Origin: Oscillospiraceae bacterium
GTDB taxonomy: Bacteria > Bacillota > Clostridia > Oscillospirales > Oscillospiraceae
Assembly: GCA_015067585.1 (NCBI GenBank)
Contig: SVMC01000006.1
Location: forward strand, 1 to 64,000
Direction: 5' to 3'
DNA length: 64,000 nt
Of the stretch, positions 1-9,920 are shown in pieces; within the stretch, counting starts at the first letter, position 1, and each line of letters begins with the position of its first letter. The notes beneath the pieces were generated by a model. It saw only the letters and a list, made by a program, of their open reading frames with translations. It ran no database searches and had not been told where the DNA came from. The translations under genes were made by a program, and so were the position numbers.

Positions 1-213
1 GATTCCCATCATTGAGGTCATTTCAGTGGTCATATTTTCAAGGTCTTCGTCGGAGATACCCATCTGCTTGACGATATCATCCACCTGCTTGATGCCCAGT
101 TCCTTGGCGCATTTCAGGCAAAGACCTTCATTGTTGGTATTGCCGTTTTCAATCCTGGTAATGAAGATCACGGCAACATTCTTTTTACACTTGGAACAAA
201 GTGTCGGTTTCAT
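1..213 (-). CDS. Partial N-terminus (gene runs off the window) of a Clp-type ATPase/McsA-like protein with an N-terminal CxxC..CxxC zinc finger
   Basis: Reverse complement from ATG at 213 reads MKPTLCSKCKKNVAVIFITRIENGNTNNEGLCLKCAKELGIKQVDDIVKQMGISDEDLENMTTEMTSMMGI; SD GGGAGG just upstream; two CxxC motifs. Confidence 0.6.
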   Translation of the reverse strand, partial: MKPTLCSKCKKNVAVIFITRIENGNTNNEGLCLKCAKELGIKQVDDIVKQMGISDEDLENMTTEMTSMMGI

Positions 214-290
214 ATGGAAACCTCCCTTCCGGAAAACGCTGAATCAAAGTATAACAGAAAGTAGATAAAAAAGATAGAAAAACAGGGCAG

Positions 291-1697
291 TTAACTGACC
301 CGGTATGCGCCGCTGCCGTCAATGAGCAGGGCGGCACCGTCCTTTTGTGCGCAGACCTGTGTGGCAAAGCCCACATTTTTCTCCGTCAGGCACTGGCGAA
401 GGCGGCTGTCATAGACGGTAAGACCGTCGGTGCTCAGCACGGCGAGATAGCGGCCGTTGGCACTGATATCGAGGATCTCGGCATCCACCGCAATGCTTGC
501 AAGCTCTGTGCCATCGTGACCCACGGTGGTGATCTGATAGCGGCTGCCTGCCTGATTCATGTTGCGCACGATGGCAGCAAAGGAATCGGCCTGCAGGTCA
601 TAGAACAGAAGTTCACCGCCGTCATAGGAGTATTCTCCGTGACCGCTGCCATCGCTGCGGAAGAAGTGCAGGGCTGTTTCGCCAACGGCGCACAGACGAT
701 CCTCCGAAACGAAGTCCAATTCATAGACGAGATCGCTGCCAAGGGAAAGCTCCGCCACAGGTTCTTCCCGGTCTGTGGCAAAGAGCATGCAGGCAGTCTC
801 AAAGCTGGTACCGGTCTGCCCTAAGGCAATGGCGGCCAGAAGGTCTGCGTCTTTTGATACGGCGCACTGGCTGAGAAAGCGGGTGGAGGAGTACCAGGTG
901 TAGATCTCCGCGCCTGCACTGTTCAGTGCGGTCAGGACGGTCTTATAGCCGGGGCGGACAGAGGAATAGGCGATGCAGGAACTGTCAGACAAATGGGCAT
1001 CCAGCAGAGTACCGGGGACGGAGATCTGCATCTGCACGCCATTTCTGTAATGAAGGGTGGATATGGTGCTGTCACCGATCCCATAGCCCATGGCAACGGT
1101 GTCATTTGCCAGCAGAACAGGCAGCTGCATCGGATTCTGAACGGCAGCGGTCTCTTCGCCGTGTTTGTCAAAGCTCATCATACCGCTGACGGAGGCAATG
1201 ACCAGACCGTTGTGGAGGCTCAGATATTTGTTGTCATTGTGGGCATCGAAGGAGAACGCGGTGTTGTCTCCAGAGTAGCGCACGATTCGTACTGCCTGAT
1301 CCGCAAGCCGCCTGCCGCCAAAGACCACAAGGCAGACGATTGCCACGACCAGAGCAGACGCAGCAAAGAAGCTCCAGAACTTTTTGCTCTGCAGGAGTTC
1401 AGGATAACGGGAAGTCTTTTTTTCCTCCGGGTAAGATGCTTCTTCGGCTGCAGCTTGAGAAGTTCCATTCCGGTCATCGAAAAGCTGTTTCAAAAATGCG
1501 TCATCAGCTTGATCCACCGATGCGGCATCTTCTGTCACGGCGGTATCTTCCGAAGTTTCCTGCACAGCATCTATTACGGCAGGCTTCGGTTCCTCCGGAG
1601 TGTCCTCAGGTGCCATAGGCAGGGGAGAGGAAGCCGGAGATTCTTCCGTCTGAAGTTCTTCGATTTCAGGTGCCGGATGCTCAGTTTTATTCCACAT
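291..1697 (-). CDS. Membrane-anchored beta-propeller-like protein (DUF5711-like)
   Basis: 468 aa; acidic cytoplasmic N-terminus, one TM (FWSFFAASALVVAIVCLVVF), long beta-rich extracellular part. Confidence 0.6.
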   Translation of the reverse strand: MWNKTEHPAPEIEELQTEESPASSPLPMAPEDTPEEPKPAVIDAVQETSEDTAVTEDAASVDQADDAFLKQLFDDRNGTSQAAAEEASYPEEKKTSRYPELLQSKKFWSFFAASALVVAIVCLVVFGGRRLADQAVRIVRYSGDNTAFSFDAHNDNKYLSLHNGLVIASVSGMMSFDKHGEETAAVQNPMQLPVLLANDTVAMGYGIGDSTISTLHYRNGVQMQISVPGTLLDAHLSDSSCIAYSSVRPGYKTVLTALNSAGAEIYTWYSSTRFLSQCAVSKDADLLAAIALGQTGTSFETACMLFATDREEPVAELSLGSDLVYELDFVSEDRLCAVGETALHFFRSDGSGHGEYSYDGGELLFYDLQADSFAAIVRNMNQAGSRYQITTVGHDGTELASIAVDAEILDISANGRYLAVLSTDGLTVYDSRLRQCLTEKNVGFATQVCAQKDGAALLIDGSGAYRVS

Positions 1698-2451
1698 GGA
1701 AGCTTACCTCCGGTGTTTCATACCAAAGCTGGGTCATGTACAGGCCGCCCGGGGGAACGGTGGGGCCTGCGGCGGTGCGGTCGCCGCTTTCCAGGATGGC
1801 GCCCAGTTCTTCCGGACGGATCTTGCCTTCCGCCGCCCAGACGAGGGTTCCCGCCATGGCACGGGCCATGTTGTAAAGGAAGCCGTTGGCGCATACCTTC
1901 AGGCGGATGAGCTCATTTTCCCGCTCCACCGTGTAATAATGCACCGTGCGGATGGTGGATTTTACCTCTGTACCAACGGAACGGACGGCTGCAAAATCAT
2001 GAGTGCCAACAAACTGGTCAGCCGCTGCCTGCATAATGGTCTCATCCAGATGCTTGGGGTAGAACCATGCCCGGTTCACATAGAAGGGGTCACGGATGCG
2101 GGAATTGTAGATCAGATAGGTGTATTCCTTTTTAACACAGGAGCCGATGGCATTAAAGCTGTCGGGCATTTCTCTTGCGTCGGTGATCACGATGTCCTGA
2201 GGCAGATGGGTGTTCAGGGCGTAGGGAATGCGGTCCACGGGGATGCTGGATTCGGTGCGGAAGTTTGCCACATACCGCAGGGCATGGACACCTGCGTCGG
2301 TGCGTCCGCAGCCGGTGACATGGACACGGTGGCCCACCACCCGGGCGCAGGCTTTTTCCAGGGTTTCGCCCACGGTGATATTATTTTTCTGTACCTGCCA
2401 GCCATGGTACGCGGTGCCGACATAGGTTAAAAACAGGGCAATATTTCGCAA
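1687..2451 (-). CDS. truA: tRNA pseudouridine(38-40) synthase TruA
   Basis: LTYVGTAYHGWQVQ and GCGRTDAGVHALRYVANF motifs. Confidence 0.95.
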   Translation of the reverse strand: MRNIALFLTYVGTAYHGWQVQKNNITVGETLEKACARVVGHRVHVTGCGRTDAGVHALRYVANFRTESSIPVDRIPYALNTHLPQDIVITDAREMPDSFNAIGSCVKKEYTYLIYNSRIRDPFYVNRAWFYPKHLDETIMQAAADQFVGTHDFAAVRSVGTEVKSTIRTVHYYTVERENELIRLKVCANGFLYNMARAMAGTLVWAAEGKIRPEELGAILESGDRTAAGPTVPPGGLYMTQLWYETPEVSFHVE

Positions 2452-2466
2452 TGGATACCTCCCGGC

Positions 2467-3270
2467 CTACAGGCCAAAGCTGCGAAGGACGATCACACCT
2501 GCCAGAAGAACGATGCCAACGGCAAGTGCCACATAGTCACGGCTGTGCATATGGAGCTGCTTCATACGGGTGCGGCCCTTACCGCCGTGATAGCAACGGG
2601 ACTCCATGGCCACGGCAAGCTCGTCCGCACGGCGGAAGGCACTGATGAACAAGGGTACCAGAATGGGGATCAGTGCCTTTGCACGGCGCATCAGATTGCC
2701 GGATTCAAAATCCGCGCCTCTGGCTTTCTGGGCGGAAATGATCTTGTCCGTCTCGGAAATGAGGGTGGGGATAAAGCGAAGAGCGATGCACATCATCATG
2801 GAAAGCTCGTGCACGGGTACTTTGATCTTCTTCAGGGGGTTCAGCAGCAGCTCCATGGCATCGGTCAGAGCAATAGGAGAGGTGGTATAGGTGAGAAGGA
2901 AGGTGCCGAAGATCAGCATAATAATGCGGGAGATCATAAAGAACGCATTGCGGATGCCTTCTCTTGTGATGGTGAAGATCCAGAAGGACCAGATCGGTGT
3001 GCCTTCGGTGTAAAAAAGGTTCAGAAGACCTGTCAGGACGATGATGATCAGCAGCGGCTTCAGACCCTTGACGATTACACTGAGGCGAATGGTGGAAAGC
3101 CACATGGACAGCACCAAGAAAGCTGCTACCACGGCATAGGATACATAGGATTTTGCGCAGAACAGGGCAACGATATAGACGCAGACCAGGATCAGCTTCG
3201 TTCTGGGGTCCAGCCTGTGAACGATGGTATCCCCGGGGAAATACTGGCCAAGCGTGATGTCTTTAAGCAT
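2467..3270 (-). CDS. ecfT: Energy-coupling factor transporter transmembrane protein EcfT
   Basis: HRLDPRTKLI motif, polytopic, ARGADFESGNLMRRAKALIPILVPLF coupling region; adjacent to the two EcfA genes. Confidence 0.93.
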   Translation of the reverse strand: MLKDITLGQYFPGDTIVHRLDPRTKLILVCVYIVALFCAKSYVSYAVVAAFLVLSMWLSTIRLSVIVKGLKPLLIIIVLTGLLNLFYTEGTPIWSFWIFTITREGIRNAFFMISRIIMLIFGTFLLTYTTSPIALTDAMELLLNPLKKIKVPVHELSMMMCIALRFIPTLISETDKIISAQKARGADFESGNLMRRAKALIPILVPLFISAFRRADELAVAMESRCYHGGKGRTRMKQLHMHSRDYVALAVGIVLLAGVIVLRSFGL

Positions 3271-4126
3271 GGCGGCCTCCTTTCAGCGAGAGGAGGGCCT
3301 GCAGAGCGGCATCCACAGTGTAAACCCCTTCTTCCACCGGAAGACCCAGCTGCTTCAGACGGGCGAATACCTGCGCCACCTGGGGCACATCGAGGCCAAT
3401 GTCCATCAGCTCACGGCTGCGGGAGAACACCTGCGCCGTGGGGGCATCCATGAAGACACTGCCGTGATTCATGACGATAATCCGGTCAACGGATGCGGCG
3501 ATCTCTTCCATGGAATGGCTGACCATCACGATGGCGGCGCCGCAGCGGCTGCGGTAATTGCGCAGCTGCGCAAGAATCTTTTCACGGCCTGCCGGGTCAA
3601 GACCCGCGGTGGGTTCATCAAGAATCAGGATCTTGGGACGCATGGCGATCACACCCGCAATGGCCACACGGCGTTTCTGGCCGCCGGAAAGCTCAAAGGG
3701 GGAGACCTCCAACAGATGCTCCGGAATGCCCACGAAGCCGGCAGCCTCCAGCACCCGCTCCCGGATCTCTTCCTCCTTCAGGTCCATGTTTTTGGGGCCA
3801 AAGGCAATATCCTTGTACACCGTTTCCTCAAAAAGCTGATATTCCGGGTACTGGAACACCAGACCCACCTGAAAACGGAGCTGACGGGTAAACTGGGCAT
3901 CCTTCCAGATGTTTTCCCCTCCAAAGAGGATCTCGCCGGAGGTGGGCTTGATCAGGCCGTTCAGATGCTGGATCAGAGTGGATTTTCCGGAACCGGTATG
4001 ACCGATGATGCCGACAAATTCTCCCTGCTCCAGACAAAGGGAGATATTCTCGATGGCGGTACGCTCAAAGGGCGTGCCTGCGCTGTAGATATGGCTTAGA
4101 TTTTTTGTTTCAAGTAGTGGTGCCAA
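3263..4126 (-). CDS. ecfA2: ECF transporter ATPase EcfA2
   Basis: Walker A GHTGSGKST, signature LSGGQKRRVAIAG, Walker B ILILDEPTAGLDP; probable TTG start at 4126 behind SD GGAGG (the ORF track starts at 4189). Confidence 0.9.
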   Translation of the reverse strand: MAPLLETKNLSHIYSAGTPFERTAIENISLCLEQGEFVGIIGHTGSGKSTLIQHLNGLIKPTSGEILFGGENIWKDAQFTRQLRFQVGLVFQYPEYQLFEETVYKDIAFGPKNMDLKEEEIRERVLEAAGFVGIPEHLLEVSPFELSGGQKRRVAIAGVIAMRPKILILDEPTAGLDPAGREKILAQLRNYRSRCGAAIVMVSHSMEEIAASVDRIIVMNHGSVFMDAPTAQVFSRSRELMDIGLDVPQVAQVFARLKQLGLPVEEGVYTVDAALQALLSLKGGRHA

Positions 4127-4994
4127 GGTTGGAACCTCCGGAGGATGAATTCGAGAAATAGTGGTACAGGGCATCGGCACATTCCTCAACGGAAAGAGCT
4201 TCTAAAGGAAGCTTGCAGCCGGCCTGATTGAGTGCATACAAAAGCTGGGTGGTCTGGGGCACACTGAGGCCAACACTCTGCAGCAGTTCCGGCTGAGAGA
4301 AGACCTGGCGGGGTGTGCCGTCCGCGATCACGGTGCCCTTGACCATAACGAGGATGCGGTCAGCCTGTGCCGCCTCCATCATATGATGGGTGATGAGTAC
4401 CACGGTAATGCCGCTTTCCCTGCAGAGCCGTTTTACAGTGGAGAGCACTTCCTGGCGACCCTGCGGGTCCAGCATGGCTGTGGGCTCGTCCAGCACGATG
4501 CACTTGGGGCGCATGGCGATGACACCTGCAATGGCGATGCGCTGCTTCTGACCGCCGGAGAGAAGATGAGGGGCATGTTCCCGGAATTCGTACATACCCA
4601 CCTGCTTCAGGGCATCATCCACCCGCTGACGGATCTCAGGGGGCAGTATGCCAAGGTTTTCCGGAGCGAAGGCGACATCCTCTTCCACCACATTGGCAAC
4701 GATCTGGTTGTCGGGATTCTGGAATACCATGCCCACGGTGCGGCGGATATCTATGAGTTTTTCTTCATCGGCGGTATCCATGCCATAGACGCAGATGCTG
4801 CCCCCCTGGGGCAGCAGAATTGCGTTAAAATGCTTGGCAAGGGTGGATTTTCCGCAGCCGTTGTGACCCAAAACCGCCACAAAGCTGCCTTCTTCGATGG
4901 AAAGGCTCAAATCTTCCAGCACAGGAACGGCAACCTTACCTTCCTGGGGCTCATATTGAAATGTAATACGGTTTGCCTGAATTGCTTGTTTCAT
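4110..4994 (-). CDS. ecfA1: ECF transporter ATPase EcfA1
   Basis: GHNGCGKST, LSGGQKQRIAIAG, CIVLDEPTAMLDP. Confidence 0.92.
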   Translation of the reverse strand: MKQAIQANRITFQYEPQEGKVAVPVLEDLSLSIEEGSFVAVLGHNGCGKSTLAKHFNAILLPQGGSICVYGMDTADEEKLIDIRRTVGMVFQNPDNQIVANVVEEDVAFAPENLGILPPEIRQRVDDALKQVGMYEFREHAPHLLSGGQKQRIAIAGVIAMRPKCIVLDEPTAMLDPQGRQEVLSTVKRLCRESGITVVLITHHMMEAAQADRILVMVKGTVIADGTPRQVFSQPELLQSVGLSVPQTTQLLYALNQAGCKLPLEALSVEECADALYHYFSNSSSGGSNLGTTT

Positions 4995-5006
4995 ATAGGA
5001 CTATCC

Positions 5007-5870
5007 TTAATCTTTTGACCAGCGGCCGGTGGCACCGCAGGGGAGCACCAGACCGGAACCGGTGACCGGCAGGCCCAGCTCATCACATTCGGAGTGACCG
5101 CCGAACTTGGGACGGAACACACTGTCCATAATGCAGCCCAGCACACTGGGTGCCAGTCCCGTGGTATAGGAATTGATGATGACGAACAGGGGATCGTCGG
5201 AAAGAACACCGGCTACCAGCTCCACAAAGGGATAGAGATTCTGCTCTAATTTCCAGATCTCGCCGGAAGGGCCACGACCATAGGAGGGAGGATCCATGAT
5301 GATAGCGTCATATTTTCGTCCGCGGCGGATCTCCCGCTCCACGAATTTTCCGCAGTCATCCACGATCCAGCGGATGGGGGCATTTTCCAGGCCGGAGGCC
5401 CGCGCATTTTCCTTGGCCCATGCCACCATACCCTTGGCCGCATCCACATGACACACACTGGCTCCTGCGGCGGCGGCGGCTAAGGTAGCACCGCCGGTGT
5501 AGGCGAAGAGGTTCAGCACATTGATGGGCCGTCCCGCGCCTCGGATGCGCTCCATGATATAGTCCCAATTGGCGGCCTGCTCGGGGAAAACGCCGGTATG
5601 CTTGAAATTCATGGGCTTGACATTGAAGGTCAGAGGGCCGTAATGGATCTGCCAGTGCTCCGGCAGCTTGTGCTCCGTCCATTTGCCGCCGCCGGCATTG
5701 GAGCGGATATAGCGGGCATCATATTTTCGCCACCGGGGATCGGTGCGCTTGGTGCGCCAGATCACCTGAGGGTCCGGACGAACCAGGAAATAACGGTCCC
5801 AGCGCTCTAATTTTTCACCGTCAGAGGTGTCCAGCACCTCATAATCCTTCCATTTGTCAGCTTTCCACAT
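5007..5870 (-). CDS. Class I SAM-dependent methyltransferase (RlmI/RlmK-like)
   Basis: VLNLFAYTGGATLAAAAAGA and DAIIMDPPSYGRGPSGE motifs. Confidence 0.85.
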   Translation of the reverse strand: MWKADKWKDYEVLDTSDGEKLERWDRYFLVRPDPQVIWRTKRTDPRWRKYDARYIRSNAGGGKWTEHKLPEHWQIHYGPLTFNVKPMNFKHTGVFPEQAANWDYIMERIRGAGRPINVLNLFAYTGGATLAAAAAGASVCHVDAAKGMVAWAKENARASGLENAPIRWIVDDCGKFVEREIRRGRKYDAIIMDPPSYGRGPSGEIWKLEQNLYPFVELVAGVLSDDPLFVIINSYTTGLAPSVLGCIMDSVFRPKFGGHSECDELGLPVTGSGLVLPCGATGRWSKD

Positions 5871-5905
5871 GATTTGATATTTCTCCTGTTACTTAAAAGT
5901 ATGAG

Positions 5906-8491
5906 TTATTCTTCCGGTGTGGGATCGGAGGTGCCGACAGAACCCGGTCCGTGGACGGTACAGGTGCCTGCCTCACCGTTCCAGATACCCATGGAGGATA
6001 CGGTGTTGCCGGGAACAGAACCACAGTAGCTGTTGGCGATGCCGTTGCCGCCGTGACACCACTGCACACTGGTATGGCCGGTGCAGCTTTCCTCCGGCGC
6101 GTCGATCACAACGAGGCTTTGCGTTTCAGCGCAGCTTCCGTTTACATCGTTGCGGCAGGCATCCGTTGCCAGCAGTTCACTCTTGGTACAGATCTCAAAT
6201 TCCTTTTCTTCCAGTTCGGGCACATAGAACGAACCCTGATAGAGCTTGCGGTTTTCCTTGCCTTCCACCAGCTTGGACATGACCTTGCGCCACATGACCA
6301 CGGCGGGATTGGTATAGCTGCCGGAGAGGACGACTTCCTCCGGTTCATCAAAGCCGCACCAGACGGAAGCGGTGTAATGGCCGGTATAGCCGGAGAACCA
6401 GCGGTCATTGTTGTCGGAAGAGGTACCGGTCTTGCCGGCGACGGTCATGCCGCCGATGGCAGCGGGAGCACCGGTACCCACATTGACGGCATTTTCCAGC
6501 ATGAAGGTCATGGCCCATGCGGTGTTTTCACTCATGGCCACATGGCTTTCCTGGGTGTTGTCCAGAATGACATTGCCTTCGCTGTCCACAACCTTGGTAT
6601 AGGTACGGGCCTGACGGAAGACACCGTCGTTGGGGAAGGTGGCAAAGCCGGTGGCCATTTCACGCACGGTAATGCCGTAGGTCAATGCGCCGAGCGCCAG
6701 AGGTGCCAGTGCCTTATCCGTATATTCCTGATCGCCTACCTGCTCGTGTTCCACAAGGGAGTAGAGGTTGAGCTTGTTCTTTGCAAATTCAAAGGAGGCT
6801 TCCGGGGTCAGGTCTGCCAGAACATGGACTGCAATGGTATTGAGGGACTTGGCAACACCGGTGGCAACGGTCATGCTCTTGCCGGAAGTACCACCGCCTT
6901 CATTATGGGGCCAACCGTCCTTGTAGGGCTCGTCTTTATAAACGGAGCCGGGGGTGATAATACCGTATTCCAGCGCGGGTGCATAGACTGTCAGGGGCTT
7001 GATGGAGGAGCCGGGCTGACGCTGGGAGATGGTGGCACGATTGAGGGTGAGATAACCTTCCTTTTTGCCAACACCGCCTGCCATGGCTACAATATCGCCG
7101 CTTTCGTTATCTACTACGACGATGGCGGATTGGAGCTGCTGGGCACTGGTGGTATTGGGAACATTGGAAATATCTTCATAGACCTCGTCTACGATGGCCT
7201 GAGCTTCCAGATCAATGGTGGAATATACGATATAGCCGCCGGTCTTCAGCTGGGTCATGCAGGCATCGGCGTCCATGCCGGTCTTGGCCTGCAGATCGGC
7301 AACCACATCACGGATGACGGTATCCACAAAGTAGGAATAGTCCCAGACCTTTTCCACCAGGCTTTCCTCTGTCAGAACCGCATCGCAGTTGGGGCAGTGG
7401 AGGACTTCATAGGTGGTGGGAAGGGGGTCTTCTTCGCCTTTGTCTTCCGCGGCTTCTTCGCCTTCTTCTGCAGCGGCGGCTTCACGGTCAGCTTTCATCT
7501 GATCCAGCTCTTCCTGTGTATACTCCAGAGTCTCTACCCGCAGGGAGTATTCGCCCACCTGTTCGCCGCACTCATAGCAGTTATAGCTGTCCTCGGCACT
7601 GCCGTTGCGGAAGATGAGCTCCTGCGCAAGTGCTTCTTCATATTCACTTTCTGTGATGAAGCCCTGATCCAGCATCTCCGACAGCACGATGCCGCGGCGC
7701 TCTTTGTTATTCTCCGGGCGGATATAGGGATCATAAAGGGAGGGATTGTTTGTGATACTGATGAGGCTGGCGCATTCCGCTACCGTGAGCTGGTCCAGCG
7801 ATTTGGCAAAATAGACATTGGCGGCACTCTTGATGCCGTAAGCGCCTTCGCCAAGGTAAATGGTGTTGAGATACCATTCAATGATCTCGTCTTTGGTGTA
7901 TTTCTTCTCGAACTGCAGTGCCCTGAAGATCTCCTGCAGCTTTCTGCGCACGGTCACCTCATCATCACCGGTGAGGTTTTTGATGAGCTGCTGGGTGATG
8001 GTGGAGCCGCCGAAGGTATCGCCGGAGCCGAAGAACATGGCGCCGCAGGCACTGATGGTGCGCCGCCAGTCCACACCCTGATGCTCATAGAAGCGCTTGT
8101 CCTCAATGGCAATGGTGGCGTCAATCATTTTCTGCGGAATCTCTTCAAAGTCCACCCAGATGCGGTTTTCCGTGGCATAGATCTGCTGCAGCTCTTCATA
8201 TTCGCCGGTTTCCTTGTTCATAGCATAGATGAAGGAGGTCTGACTCAGAGAATAATCGTCCAGAGACATATCCGAGGAGACCAGAACATCATCCTTCATA
8301 TATTCTGCCAGATCCACGGAAAAGATGATACCGGCGATGACGGCGATGAGCAGCACGGTCGCAGCGGCACCGATGGTAAATTTGATCAGGAACCACAGCA
8401 CCCGGAGAATGATCACAGGAATACTGTCCTGGTCATTGTCCTTGCGCTTGCGCCGTTTGAGCTCCCGCAGTTTTTTCTTGTTGTCGTCCAT
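5906..8491 (-). CDS. Class A penicillin-binding protein (PBP1A-type transglycosylase/transpeptidase)
   Basis: EDKRFYEHQGVDWRRT, GGSTITQQLIKN (GT51), QPGSSIKPLTVYAPALE (SxxK), KTGTSSDNNDRWFSGYT; probable start MDDNKKK at 8491. Confidence 0.93.
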   Translation of the reverse strand: MDDNKKKLRELKRRKRKDNDQDSIPVIILRVLWFLIKFTIGAAATVLLIAVIAGIIFSVDLAEYMKDDVLVSSDMSLDDYSLSQTSFIYAMNKETGEYEELQQIYATENRIWVDFEEIPQKMIDATIAIEDKRFYEHQGVDWRRTISACGAMFFGSGDTFGGSTITQQLIKNLTGDDEVTVRRKLQEIFRALQFEKKYTKDEIIEWYLNTIYLGEGAYGIKSAANVYFAKSLDQLTVAECASLISITNNPSLYDPYIRPENNKERRGIVLSEMLDQGFITESEYEEALAQELIFRNGSAEDSYNCYECGEQVGEYSLRVETLEYTQEELDQMKADREAAAAEEGEEAAEDKGEEDPLPTTYEVLHCPNCDAVLTEESLVEKVWDYSYFVDTVIRDVVADLQAKTGMDADACMTQLKTGGYIVYSTIDLEAQAIVDEVYEDISNVPNTTSAQQLQSAIVVVDNESGDIVAMAGGVGKKEGYLTLNRATISQRQPGSSIKPLTVYAPALEYGIITPGSVYKDEPYKDGWPHNEGGGTSGKSMTVATGVAKSLNTIAVHVLADLTPEASFEFAKNKLNLYSLVEHEQVGDQEYTDKALAPLALGALTYGITVREMATGFATFPNDGVFRQARTYTKVVDSEGNVILDNTQESHVAMSENTAWAMTFMLENAVNVGTGAPAAIGGMTVAGKTGTSSDNNDRWFSGYTGHYTASVWCGFDEPEEVVLSGSYTNPAVVMWRKVMSKLVEGKENRKLYQGSFYVPELEEKEFEICTKSELLATDACRNDVNGSCAETQSLVVIDAPEESCTGHTSVQWCHGGNGIANSYCGSVPGNTVSSMGIWNGEAGTCTVHGPGSVGTSDPTPEE

Positions 8492-8875
8492 TGAGGCATC
8501 CTCCAAGGCTGCCGTGCAGCCGGTCATTAAAAACATCGAAAACGATGAATGCGTATACGAATTCATAATATAGTTATTATATCATATTTGTCAATCGATT
8601 GGAATCCAAAATACAAGTTCTTTTACTTAGTTTTTCCGGAATCAAAGCAACATAACAGCATAAACTAAGGGATAGGAAAAACATTTCGCTCAGAGATACG
8701 AAAAAGAATAAAATTGCGATTCCTGCGGAAACATGTGGAAGCAGTTGTTAAAATTAGACAATAATGGTAAGCCGGACGAATGCTTTTTGATGAAATTGTA
8801 TTCCCAGACAGATTTCCTCTTGATTTTTTACGCTTCTGTGGTAAAATAAAGCCATCAATTCACAGGAGGCACCCA

Positions 8876-9163
8876 ATGGATACTGAATTTGGTCAGGATC
8901 TGATCACCATCACCGATGAAGACGGCAAGGAATATGAACTGGAGATTCTCTCTACGGTAGAGTATAATGGTTCTTTGTATTATGCACTGGCACCGGCCGA
9001 GACGGATGATGAGGAAGAAGAACTGGAAGTCAGCATCCTCAAGGCGGTGCAGGAAAACGGTGAAGAGATCCTCTGTGCCGTGGAGGACGAGGAGGAGCTT
9101 GAACAGGTTTATGAGCTTCTTATCGATCAGCTTTACGATGAAGAGGACGAAGAAGAGCTTTAA
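8876..9163 (+). CDS. DUF1292 family acidic protein
   Basis: MDTEFGQDLITITDEDGKEYELEILSTVEYNGSLYYALAPAE; AGGAGG SD at 8863. Confidence 0.88.
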   Translation: MDTEFGQDLITITDEDGKEYELEILSTVEYNGSLYYALAPAETDDEEEELEVSILKAVQENGEEILCAVEDEEELEQVYELLIDQLYDEEDEEEL

Positions 9164-9164
9164 G

Positions 9165-9420
9165 AGTCCCGGCTCCCTGCCGGGTGCGTGAAGGGCCCAC
9201 TTAAACCCACATTTTATTCACGGGATGCTGTACTTCTTATTCGGATTGCAGGCCTCCCGCCTGTACTTTGATACAGCGCGGACGTTGGAAGCAGCGAAGA
9301 ATGAGAGAGGCGACCCACCTGCCATTTTGTGCAGGTTATAACTGGGTTCTCACGGCCATGGTGGGGGCTCTCAAAAAGCCGGATGGCAGCATGTCAGCAT
9401 ATGATGTGCTGCCATTTTTC
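9165..9420 (+). ncRNA. ssrS: 6S RNA (SsrS-like) candidate
   Basis: Noncoding interval between DUF1292 and rpsT with strings resembling clostridial 6S RNA (CCCACTTAAACCCACATTTT; GCGACCCACCTG...CAGGTTATAACTGGGTTCTCACGG), ending in the hairpin GGCAGCA..TGCTGCC followed by TTTTT. Boundaries approximate. Confidence 0.6.
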
Positions 9421-9523
9421 TGCCCATGACGGTAAATTGGCGGTTCGGACGGGGATCCAAACAAGATATTGTGTCTGCATGAAAAAAATATTGTATTTTT
9501 TTGAAATTTACTATTGATTTTTT

Positions 9524-9552
9524 CTGCATGAGCAGATATAATGTTTTACTGC
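9524..9552 (+). promoter_or_regulatory. Sigma-A promoter of rpsT
   Basis: TTGATT-17-TATAAT. Confidence 0.7.
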
Positions 9553-9602
9553 ATGAGGAAAAAATGTGCGTCATACAAACGCTATTGGAGGAGGTGTAAT
9601 CC

Positions 9603-9866
9603 GTGCCCAACATTAAATCTGCAAAGAAAAGAGTTCTGATTTCCAAGGTCGAGAACGAGCGTAACAAGGCTGCAAAGTCTGCCCTCAAGACGACCGTGAA
9701 GAAATTTGACGCCGCCGTCGAAGCCGGTAACAAAGAGCAGGCCGATAGCGCTTACAAGGCAGCCGTTAAGGTCGTTGATCAGGCTGTGAAAAAGGGTATT
9801 CTTCACAAGAACACTGCAGCGCGCAAGAAGAGCAGCATGACCGTCAAGATGAACAAGCTCGCTTAA
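9603..9866 (+). CDS. rpsT: 30S ribosomal protein S20
   Basis: MPNIKSAKKRVLISKVENERNKAAKSALKTTVKKF; GTG start, GGAGGAGG SD. Confidence 0.97.
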   Translation: MPNIKSAKKRVLISKVENERNKAAKSALKTTVKKFDAAVEAGNKEQADSAYKAAVKVVDQAVKKGILHKNTAARKKSSMTVKMNKLA

Positions 9867-9887
9867 TTTGCCGTAGCATGAAAATAT

Positions 9888-9916
9888 CTCCTTCCCGGAT
9901 CCGGGAAGGAGTTTTT
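9888..9916 (+). terminator. Intrinsic terminator of rpsT
   Basis: CTCCTTCCCGG AT CCGGGAAGGAG TTTTTC. Confidence 0.9.
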
Positions 9917-9920
9917 CATT

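Noticed and set aside
5951-8494. 847-aa plus-strand ORF opposite the PBP1A gene
   Set aside because: Antisense shadow ORF produced by codon bias; the minus strand encodes an unambiguous PBP1A. The same reasoning rejects other long antisense ORFs (e.g. 1696-2430 +, 10866-12332 +, 32717-33916 -, 51350-52303 -, 60853-61875 +).
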